Of a stretch of 19,012 bases of DNA, positions 1-6,122 are shown in pieces. The stretch comes from Sphingobacterium sp. UBA1575 (GTDB lineage: Bacteria; Bacteroidota; Bacteroidia; Sphingobacteriales; Sphingobacteriaceae), in assembly GCA_002322865.1 (NCBI GenBank), contig DCOH01000018.1:385-19396 (forward strand), written 5' to 3'. Numbering within the stretch: position 1 is the first letter of the stretch; every line of letters begins with the position of its first letter. Below the pieces are notes generated by a model that made no database searches, was not told the DNA's origin, and saw nothing but the letters and a program-made list of their open reading frames with translations. A program made the translations under genes and the position numbers.

Positions 1-19
1 GTGCCTCCTCGCAATGACG
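1..19. repeat. Edge of a dispersed extragenic repeat (CGTCATTGCGAGGAGG type)
   Basis: Read on the minus strand, these bases give CGTCATTGCGAGGAGGCAC. I recognise this as the conserved end of a dispersed intergenic repeat family, of the form CGTCATTGCGAGGAGG followed by a GACGAAGCAATC arm, found in many unrelated bacterial genomes. Only one arm is present and the rest would lie beyond the left edge. It is non-coding and sits beyond the 3' end of the porin gene. The identification rests on memory of the consensus, not on a search. Confidence 0.55.
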
Positions 20-48
20 ATAGGCGCTCAAACATAGCCGTCATAGGT

Positions 49-76
49 CTAAATACTAAATACTCACTACTAAATA
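49..76. repeat. Heptamer tandem repeat, CTAAATA x4
   Basis: Four consecutive 7-base units, three exact CTAAATA copies (49-55, 56-62, 70-76) and one degenerate CTCACTA (63-69), lie between the dispersed repeat at the left edge and the porin stop codon. The array is non-coding. No terminator hairpin is evident in this 85-base tail, so these repeats are its only visible structure. Confidence 0.7.
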
Positions 77-85
77 CTCCAGAAG

Positions 86-2074
86 CTAGTCATAAAACTT
101 CCAGGAAACCCCAAACCTCAAGAAAGCAGGGTTCATCGGGTATCTCCTAACGGTATAATACCCATTCGGATAGATATGCTGATTCGCGAAATTATAACTC
201 AAGAACAGGTTAACCCGATCAATATTTGCCGTCAACCAAAAATCAACGATCGGATAGGTTGAAAATTCGATCCCTACATTATCATTATAAAACTGTCCTG
301 CATTGATCGCATAGGAAGGGGTCTTAAATGGCGTATTGAACTTCACATCCATACCGATCCGAAAATCCATCACATTATACAGGATATTCGCATAGTACAG
401 ACTATGGAAAGTATACAACTCCGGCGTTGCCAGTACATCCATGGCATCCGATTTCTGATAAACCACCATATTATCCAAATGGAACTTCCGGAACTTAAAG
501 TTCTGCCCTACCGTCAGTTTCAATAAGTTTAAGTTTCCAGCTTGGGTAGGCTTGATCTGCCTAGCGAATAGAATATCATTGCTAGGGTTTTCCAACTCCC
601 GGAAATACGTGTAATTATTGATCAGGAAATACTCTGCCTTTCCACTAAATCCGATCTCTGAGTTCGAATAGGAAAAGGAAAGGTTCTGTGTTTTTATCTT
701 ATCCAGGTTCAGATCATCTTCCCGCCAATTATGATAAGAAAGATTGGCATTCTGGAAAATCATTTCCGGCGATTTATTCTGTGAATAAGCACCTATCCGC
801 AATTTTCCGATCACATCACTCAGATGCACATCAGCATAGGCTTCATATAGGAAATCCCCAAAATTACGGCCCAACACAATCTGGTTAGCCGCAAAATTAA
901 GATCCACCTTATCACTGAACTTATACCCTATCGACCCTTTCACCATGGAATTCTGATAGAAATTACTCATGAGCGAATCGGTATACCAGATCAGGTCATT
1001 CTGGAAGCCCAGCTCCACCTTCGCCTCATTCTTCAGGTTCTTCCCTCGAAGAAAGAAAGAATAGGTAAAATCGTTGGTAATACTGGTTATCTTGGTCGTA
1101 TCATCTACCCGCACCAAGGAATCGGAAGGAAAGGCATTATACAAATCCGCCTGATTCTTAAAGAAGATAAATTTCTGCTGACGGATGCTGGAATTATGGG
1201 CCACCACATTGGTTGGATGGATCTCCCCATCCGGACCATTACCATTCACGGTATCGATCCTGCCCAGATAATAGGACTGCCTTAGGAAAAGGGCCATATC
1301 CTTCCATTTATTGTAAGGTCTATTGGCCTGCGTTCCATTCAGCTTCACAGGATAACGGGAAGGCGAGGTATTGTCGGAAGTATCCCTAAATACGGTATCA
1401 TTGAGGATGGAACCATTTTCAGTCGCATCCAAGGTGTTAAAAGTTAAGTTGGAAACCAGGTTGTACCGCTTACTTGGCGATTCGTACCAGGCAAAAACAG
1501 CTCCCTTTCGATCGCTGTAAGCTTGGTTGTTATAATAACCATCCGTATTGGTCGCATGGTATTCTGCCCCAATATTCAGATGCGGATTAATATTCTGCGC
1601 TAACCTAGCTTTGAATACCTGATCATCGAAAAAGAATCCTACCGCATATAATTCGGAGAATCTGGCCCTTGCCCTAAAATACTGGACAGAATCAGAAGTT
1701 AACAGATAGCGTTCCAAAGCATGGTAACCCGATTGAAAACCAATCGACTTATTCGGGTTGAAGAGCAGATCTCTGGAGGCCAGACCATAAGAACCTAGGT
1801 TAATGGTTGGGTTCCAAGGAAGATTCTGTTTATTGTAATACTGGAAATTGACATGCGATGTATCAAGCGCATAGGTCCTGGTCAGGCGTTTCAAAGTGGC
1901 CAGATTGGTATACCTTACATATTTTGCCGTGAAAACCACGGAGTCCTTTTTATTGTCTTCTTTGTTCCTAGCGGAATCCAAGGCAGAACTAAATTCATCC
2001 TCAACCTGGGCATAAAGCTTAGGCGAAAGGCTAAACAACACTAATACAAACAATAACCGCTTAAGTATACTCAT
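86..2074 (-). CDS. Putative outer-membrane porin (Porin_10-like)
   Basis: The 662-residue protein starts with a clear signal peptide (hydrophobic core at about residues 7-17, likely cleavage after YAQ at about 23). The rest is rich in alternating polar/aromatic beta-strand patterns and ends in an aromatic-rich strand (FLRFGVSWKFYD), as outer-membrane barrels do. The pattern fits the Bacteroidota 'putative porin' family (Porin_10), which is predicted, not well characterised, as a passive channel. It follows the purine nucleoside phosphorylase gene after 53 bases but has its own promoter-like sequence, so co-expression is uncertain. No SusD partner, plug domain or TonB box is seen, which argues against a TonB-dependent receptor. 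Family assignment is by overall pattern, and the transported solute is unknown. Confidence 0.75.
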   Translation of the reverse strand: MSILKRLLFVLVLFSLSPKLYAQVEDEFSSALDSARNKEDNKKDSVVFTAKYVRYTNLATLKRLTRTYALDTSHVNFQYYNKQNLPWNPTINLGSYGLASRDLLFNPNKSIGFQSGYHALERYLLTSDSVQYFRARARFSELYAVGFFFDDQVFKARLAQNINPHLNIGAEYHATNTDGYYNNQAYSDRKGAVFAWYESPSKRYNLVSNLTFNTLDATENGSILNDTVFRDTSDNTSPSRYPVKLNGTQANRPYNKWKDMALFLRQSYYLGRIDTVNGNGPDGEIHPTNVVAHNSSIRQQKFIFFKNQADLYNAFPSDSLVRVDDTTKITSITNDFTYSFFLRGKNLKNEAKVELGFQNDLIWYTDSLMSNFYQNSMVKGSIGYKFSDKVDLNFAANQIVLGRNFGDFLYEAYADVHLSDVIGKLRIGAYSQNKSPEMIFQNANLSYHNWREDDLNLDKIKTQNLSFSYSNSEIGFSGKAEYFLINNYTYFRELENPSNDILFARQIKPTQAGNLNLLKLTVGQNFKFRKFHLDNMVVYQKSDAMDVLATPELYTFHSLYYANILYNVMDFRIGMDVKFNTPFKTPSYAINAGQFYNDNVGIEFSTYPIVDFWLTANIDRVNLFLSYNFANQHIYPNGYYTVRRYPMNPAFLRFGVSWKFYD

Positions 2075-2103
2075 GTAAGGACCGATACAAAAATTTAATT
2101 CAG

Positions 2104-2136
2104 CAAAAATAGTTCAAAAAAGCAGAATTATTGCAA
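2104..2136 (-). promoter_or_regulatory. Bacteroidota-type promoter for the porin gene
   Basis: On the minus strand there is TATTTTTG (2111-2104), an exact match to the Bacteroidota -7 element TAnnTTTG. It lies 22 bases downstream of a TTG (2136-2134) that can serve as the -33 element. The -33 part overlaps the end of the purine nucleoside phosphorylase gene. The porin start codon lies 29 bases downstream of the -7 element. In AT-rich DNA such matches arise by chance, so confidence is moderate. Confidence 0.45.
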
Positions 2137-2943
2137 TGCGATTAATTCTTTTAATATACTTGTCATTTTTGGTTCTGCTTCTGCCGCTACCGCTACGATT
2201 TCATCCAAAGAAACAGGCTGCAGGTTTTCATGGAATCCCTCATCGGTAATCACGGAAATAGCAAAAACAGGAATACCCATATGATTGGCCACGATAACTT
2301 CCGGAACGGTACTCATACCAACGATATCGCCACCTATGATGCGCATATACCGGTATTCGGCACGGGTTTCCAAGTTAGGGCCAGGCGCAGAGACATAAAC
2401 CACCTTATGGGCTTTGATCTGCAATTTCTTGGCAATTTCAAGACCCTGCTTCAACATATCGAAATTATAGGGTTGGCTCATATCCGGAAAACGCGGACCA
2501 AACTCTTCATTGTTCCTCCCCCGTAATGGATTATCGGGCAAAAGGTTGATGTGGTCTTCAATGATGCCGATATCGCCCTTTTTGATCTCCGGATTTAGGG
2601 ATCCAGAGGCATTGGAAACAAACAGTTTCTTTATGCCCAATGCTTTCATCACACGGATAGGAAAAGTGATCTCCTGCATACTGTATCCCTCATAGTAATG
2701 TAAGCGACCTTGCATGGCCACTACATTTTTCCCATTGAGCTTTCCAAAGATCAATTTACCGGTATGGAATTCTACCGTAGAAATCGGGAAGTTCGGGATA
2801 TTGGAATACATCATCTGATGCTCCACTTCGATCTCGTTGACCAATTTACCCAGGCCAGTGCCTAAGATGATACCAAATTCGGGATTAAATTCGCCTATTT
2901 TGCGGCGTATAGCTAGTATGGATTCTTGAATCTGTTGATACAT
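2128..2943 (-). CDS. Purine nucleoside phosphorylase (trimeric class)
   Basis: This 271-residue cytoplasmic enzyme should split purine nucleosides with phosphate into base and (deoxy)ribose-1-phosphate for purine salvage. Family hallmarks are the phosphate loop GTGLG (28-32), H60 in EFHTGK, the QGRLHYYEG block (78-86), NASGS (111-115), the PGPNLETRAEYR block (187-198) and GMSTVPE (209-215). Length and motifs fit the trimeric inosine/guanosine class (human PNP, Bacillus PunA), not the hexameric DeoD class. One oddity is ITDEG at 232-236: D234 stands where human PNP has base-contacting Asn243, and methylthioadenosine phosphorylase also has Asp there, so base preference may differ. It has its own promoter with an inverted repeat and no evident link to the glycan genes upstream. 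Confidence 0.93.
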   Translation of the reverse strand: MYQQIQESILAIRRKIGEFNPEFGIILGTGLGKLVNEIEVEHQMMYSNIPNFPISTVEFHTGKLIFGKLNGKNVVAMQGRLHYYEGYSMQEITFPIRVMKALGIKKLFVSNASGSLNPEIKKGDIGIIEDHINLLPDNPLRGRNNEEFGPRFPDMSQPYNFDMLKQGLEIAKKLQIKAHKVVYVSAPGPNLETRAEYRYMRIIGGDIVGMSTVPEVIVANHMGIPVFAISVITDEGFHENLQPVSLDEIVAVAAEAEPKMTSILKELIALQ

Positions 2944-2993
2944 GTGTGCAAAAAAACTTTATAATCAAACTTACATTTATTTTTTTGCACACA
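2943..2993. promoter_or_regulatory. Perfect 14-bp inverted repeat around the promoter and start codon
   Basis: The arms TGTGTGCAAAAAAA (2943-2956) and TTTTTTTGCACACA (2980-2993) are perfect reverse complements separated by 23 bases. One arm fills the spacer between the -33 and -7 elements. The other runs from about the transcription start to the first base of the ATG of the nucleoside phosphorylase. This geometry suits an operator for a dimeric or tetrameric repressor. It could also be read as an RNA hairpin ending the symporter transcript, but the A/T-only loop-proximal stem and long loop make a poor intrinsic terminator. Confidence 0.5.
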
Positions 2994-2997
2994 CAAA
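2966..2997 (-). promoter_or_regulatory. Bacteroidota-type promoter for purine nucleoside phosphorylase
   Basis: The minus strand carries TTTG (2997-2994), a 20-base spacer, then TAAGTTTG (2973-2966). This exactly fits the Bacteroidota -33 TTTG / -7 TAnnTTTG pattern. The start codon at 2943 lies 22 bases further on, implying a very short leader. It is the best promoter match I found in the window. Confidence 0.6.
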
Positions 2998-3010
2998 TCA
3001 GCAAATAGGG

Positions 3011-4522
3011 CTAACGGCTTCCTGCAATCTTGCCTTCTACCTTACCTGGGGAGGTAATTAATAAAAGAAGGTAAGTTACCAGTCCGTTGTATACGATCAG
3101 CTCAAAACCGATCTTATAAGCGGTGTGTGGCAACACATAGGTTGTCAATAAGAACATCAATATCGGTGATAAAATACAGATGAACGGCACCAAATTATCA
3201 TTTACACGACGTTTAGTTAGGATTCCGAAAGAGAATAAACCCAATAAAGGTCCATAGGTATAACCTGCGATCTTGAAGATGGCAGAGACCACCGATTCAT
3301 CGTTGATCCAATGGAACAACAAGATCACCAATAGCATCAATACCGAAAACGCAAGGTGTACATAATTACGTTGTTTCACCAATTTCGGATCATTCGGGTT
3401 TTCTTTTTTATTGAAATTCAGAAAATCCACACAATATGATGTCGTCAAAGCGGTTAAAGCCGAGTCTGTTGTAGCAAACGTTGCTGCTGTTAAACCCATC
3501 ATAAAGATGATACCTGGCAATAAGGTTAAATGACGCAGCGCAATTTCAGGATATAAATAATCTGATTTACCCAATTCCGCTAACGTGATTCCGTTGGCAT
3601 CTGCATAGAAGTACAACAGAGCACCTACGGCTAGGAAGAACAGGTTGATCACAACGAATATACTGGTGAACACCATCATGTTTTTCTGAGCCTCACCAAT
3701 GGTTTTCATACTCAAGTTCTTCTGCATCAAATCCTGGTCAAGACCTGTCATCGCAATAGTGACAAAGATACCGCCAATGATATGTTTCCATACATTACGG
3801 GTATCGCCCAAAAGATTCTCCCAAATGAAAATCTTGGAATAGGAACTATCCTTCACTTTTTCAAAAGCTTCAAATACCGTCAAACCAAGACCATCGGCCA
3901 TGAAATAAATGGAAAGGATAACCGCCAGAAGAAGGAATGTCGTTTGTAATGTATCTGTAATAATAATGGTCTTAAGACCACCTTTATTGGTATAAAGCCA
4001 GATCAGCACCAAACACACGGATACCGTTACAATGAATGGCACATTCCAAGCATCAAAGATATAGCGTTGTAATACGATGGCTACCAAGTACAAACGAAAT
4101 GCGGAACCTATGGTTCTGGAGATCAAGAAGATCATCGCGCCAGATTTATAGGATTTATGCCCTAAACGTTCTTCCAAATAGGTATAGATGGACGTCAGGT
4201 TCATCCGATAATACAAGGGCAACAGGACATAGGCAATGATGACAAAGCCGATGGCATTTCCGAGTACGAACTGGAAATAACTGAAGTTATTGGGATCGGT
4301 CATTCCTCCAGGCGTATTTCCCACATCTCCAGGAACGGAGATAAAGGTTACTCCTGATAGGGCCGTACCGATCATCCCGAAGGCAACCATATACCATTTG
4401 GCATTGCGGTTGGCGACGAAAAAGGTTGAGTTATCAGCAGATCCCTTGGCGGTAAAATAGGATACCGCTAAGAGAATACCGAAGTACACAACCAGGAAGG
4501 TTAATAAAATACTAGGTGACAT
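3011..4522 (-). CDS. Sodium:solute symporter (SSS family), candidate MurNAc/amino-sugar importer
   Basis: This 503-residue inner-membrane protein has about 13 hydrophobic segments, the first at about residues 4-23. It carries SSS-family features: the early conserved region with NRNAKWYMVAFGM and SGVTFISVPG (about 38-68), and TAATFATTDSALTALTTSYC at about 350-370, where family members place sodium-site hydroxyl residues. It would couple sodium entry to uptake of a solute. Its start lies 9 bases from the murQ stop, so the two are almost certainly co-transcribed, and this makes MurNAc or a related amino sugar the most likely cargo. The substrate cannot be read from sequence; SSS members also carry sialic acid, glucose, proline and others. 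Its 3' end is followed by the nucleoside phosphorylase promoter region. Confidence 0.88.
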   Translation of the reverse strand: MSPSILLTFLVVYFGILLAVSYFTAKGSADNSTFFVANRNAKWYMVAFGMIGTALSGVTFISVPGDVGNTPGGMTDPNNFSYFQFVLGNAIGFVIIAYVLLPLYYRMNLTSIYTYLEERLGHKSYKSGAMIFLISRTIGSAFRLYLVAIVLQRYIFDAWNVPFIVTVSVCLVLIWLYTNKGGLKTIIITDTLQTTFLLLAVILSIYFMADGLGLTVFEAFEKVKDSSYSKIFIWENLLGDTRNVWKHIIGGIFVTIAMTGLDQDLMQKNLSMKTIGEAQKNMMVFTSIFVVINLFFLAVGALLYFYADANGITLAELGKSDYLYPEIALRHLTLLPGIIFMMGLTAATFATTDSALTALTTSYCVDFLNFNKKENPNDPKLVKQRNYVHLAFSVLMLLVILLFHWINDESVVSAIFKIAGYTYGPLLGLFSFGILTKRRVNDNLVPFICILSPILMFLLTTYVLPHTAYKIGFELIVYNGLVTYLLLLITSPGKVEGKIAGSR

Positions 4523-4531
4523 ATTGGGTGT

Positions 4532-5362
4532 TTACTGTTTGTTTTTCAGATTGTAGTTATCGATCGCTTTACGGACATTTCCGAATTCTTCGATCAATGC
4601 AGATGCTGTTTCCTCATCCGTTCCGGTTTCGGCCATCACCATGCGAACGCCCCTACCGACCAATTTATGGTTAGACAATTGCATGTCCACCATCTTATTG
4701 CCTTTTACGCGGCCTAATTGGATCATTACCGCGGTACTGATCATATTCAACACCAATTTTTGTGCAGTACCCGCTTTCATCCTTGTGGAACCTGTAACAA
4801 ACTCAGGTCCTACGATCACTTCCACAGGATATTGCGCACGCGCAGCAATTGGTGAATTTCCATTACACACGATACAGCCAGTTGCAATGCCTTTGGCATT
4901 CGCTGTTTCTAGCCCACCGATCACATAAGGAGTCGTTCCAGAAGCAGCAATACCTATCACCACATCATTCGGGTTGATCGCATATTCTTCCAAATCTATC
5001 CAAGCTTGGTTCATATCGTCTTCCGCAAACTCTACTGCTTTACGGATTGCAGAATCCCCTCCAGCAATTAAACCAATTACCCAATCGAATGGCACACCAT
5101 AGGTTGGCGGACATTCAGAAGCATCCAAAATACCTAACCTACCGCTTGTCCCAGCACCGATATAAAACAATCGCCCACCTTTTTTCATCCGTGAAACAAT
5201 TACTTTTACCAATGCCTCGATTTGAGGAATAACCTTCTCTACCGCCAACGGAACGGTCTTATCTTCTTGATTAATGTTACTTAGGATCTCGTTGACCGAC
5301 ATTTTGTCTAGGTCTTGATAATTCGAATCCTTCTCCGTTGTGTTGATCATAGCCTTCTGCAT
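4532..5362 (-). CDS. murQ: N-acetylmuramic acid 6-phosphate etherase
   Basis: MurQ removes the D-lactyl ether from MurNAc-6-phosphate, giving GlcNAc-6-phosphate and D-lactate in the cytoplasm, the key step of cell-wall sugar recycling. The sugar-phosphate-binding SIS domain shows GAGTSGRLGILDASECPPTYG-type sequence and, further on, GIAASGTTPYVIGGLE and TGSTRMKAGTAQKLVLNM. The Glu in ASECPP and the Glu in AVEFAEDD match the E. coli catalytic acid/base pair. I start at the ATG at 5362 (276 residues): the open frame runs to 5428, but the extra 22 residues (MQVFAFFIKK...) have no counterpart in MurQ, whereas MQKAMINTTEKDSN resembles the E. coli N-terminus. The ATG at 5350 is also possible. It ends 9 bases before the symporter. 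No MurNAc kinase gene is adjacent. Confidence 0.93.
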   Translation of the reverse strand: MQKAMINTTEKDSNYQDLDKMSVNEILSNINQEDKTVPLAVEKVIPQIEALVKVIVSRMKKGGRLFYIGAGTSGRLGILDASECPPTYGVPFDWVIGLIAGGDSAIRKAVEFAEDDMNQAWIDLEEYAINPNDVVIGIAASGTTPYVIGGLETANAKGIATGCIVCNGNSPIAARAQYPVEVIVGPEFVTGSTRMKAGTAQKLVLNMISTAVMIQLGRVKGNKMVDMQLSNHKLVGRGVRMVMAETGTDEETASALIEEFGNVRKAIDNYNLKNKQ

Positions 5363-5435
5363 GTGCAATACTTTCAATAACTTTCCGTAAATATGCGACT
5401 TTTTAATAAAAAACGCAAAAACCTGCATGCTAAAT

Positions 5436-6122
5436 TTATATTTCGTTTAGCGGCACGAATTTATAATTTTTATCTTTCAGTCTCTTAATCAATTTTTCCA
5501 ACTGATTAAAAAATTTATCCGTTCTGTTCGGGTCTGACCCGATATGGATAATAATAATAAAACCATTTAATCCGAACTGACTTTCGTGTTTGTACAGTTG
5601 CTCCAAAATTGCTTCTGAACTCATATACTTATTTCCCATTGCTGGGAAGGTATAATCAGCAGCCGTTCGTAATCCTGGTGTGAAATTGTATAAAACTAGG
5701 TTAACATCTTTTGCCCATTCTGTAATGGTCTTATTATACCATTCATAGGGCGCCACAAATTTATCAATGTTTTGAATACCTAGTGCATGAAGCTTGGAAA
5801 TGTTTTCAGTTAAATCTTTGTTAAAAACATCTTTTGTAACAAGTAAACTGTCCCTTTTTTCCCAAGGAGCATATAATAAGTGCTGATCCGAATGTGGACC
5901 AACCTCATGCCCTTCTTTATACATGTTCTTCAACAGGTTCGCAGATTTCCTATCCGCTAAAAATCTCCCGGTCACAAAAAAACTTCCTTTGATGTTGTTT
6001 TTGTTCAGGGCTTTCCGAATAGTGCCCAACCCTTCCCGAAACTCATCTCCGGTAAAGATTAGGCTGATCTGCTTTTTATGTTCATCCCCACGGATTATTG
6101 CGCCGTGGGCATCAATTACTCT
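5436..6122 (-). CDS. Polysaccharide deacetylase (NodB domain), -1 frame continuation of GH9
   Basis: This frame encodes a carbohydrate-esterase-4-like NodB domain that should remove N-acetyl groups from an amino sugar. Motifs in order: motif 1 as FTGDEF (codons 6056-6039; canonical TFDD, here Asp-Glu), motif 2 HSDQH (about 5894-5880), the APYEWYN block, and IIIIHIG near the end. The domain is complete but has no usable start. The in-frame stop TGA is at 6137-6135, no ATG follows, and the first common start codon is TTG at 6029, which would cut off motif 1 and the GAIIRGDE block before it. The frame overlaps the GH9 3' end at a run of ten A's, and a -1 shift there joins the two (228 further residues). 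I treat it as the C-terminal domain of a GH9-deacetylase protein expressed by slippage or broken by an indel. Confidence 0.8.
   Translation of the reverse strand, partial: RVIDAHGAIIRGDEHKKQISLIFTGDEFREGLGTIRKALNKNNIKGSFFVTGRFLADRKSANLLKNMYKEGHEVGPHSDQHLLYAPWEKRDSLLVTKDVFNKDLTENISKLHALGIQNIDKFVAPYEWYNKTITEWAKDVNLVLYNFTPGLRTAADYTFPAMGNKYMSSEAILEQLYKHESQFGLNGFIIIIHIGSDPNRTDKFFNQLEKLIKRLKDKNYKFVPLNEI
6087..6109 (-). promoter_or_regulatory. GC-rich stem-loop downstream of the A10 slippery run
   Basis: On the minus strand CCCACGG (6109-6103), a 9-base loop and CCGTGGG (6093-6087) form a perfect 7-bp stem, six of whose pairs are G-C. It begins 12 bases after the A10 run. A stable stem behind a slippery run is what stimulates -1 frameshifting in dnaX-like and IS-type systems; the spacing is somewhat longer than the usual 5-9 bases. 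It also encodes part of the deacetylase (AHGAIIRG), so coding constraint could explain it. Confidence 0.45.

Noticed and set aside
5363..5428. 22-residue N-terminal extension of MurQ from the first ATG at 5428
   Set aside because: The sequence (MQVFAFFIKKSHIYGK...) has no counterpart in MurQ proteins and sits just 7 bases after the deacetylase stop; the ATG at 5362 gives a MurQ-like N-terminus.
5363..5440. A promoter for murQ
   Set aside because: Candidate elements (TTTTTG, then TATTTACG after 22 bases) have two mismatches to TAnnTTTG; too weak to claim.
5436..6029. Deacetylase as an independent gene starting at TTG 6029
   Set aside because: This start would remove the first catalytic motif and the GAIIRGDE strand, both encoded upstream in the same frame.
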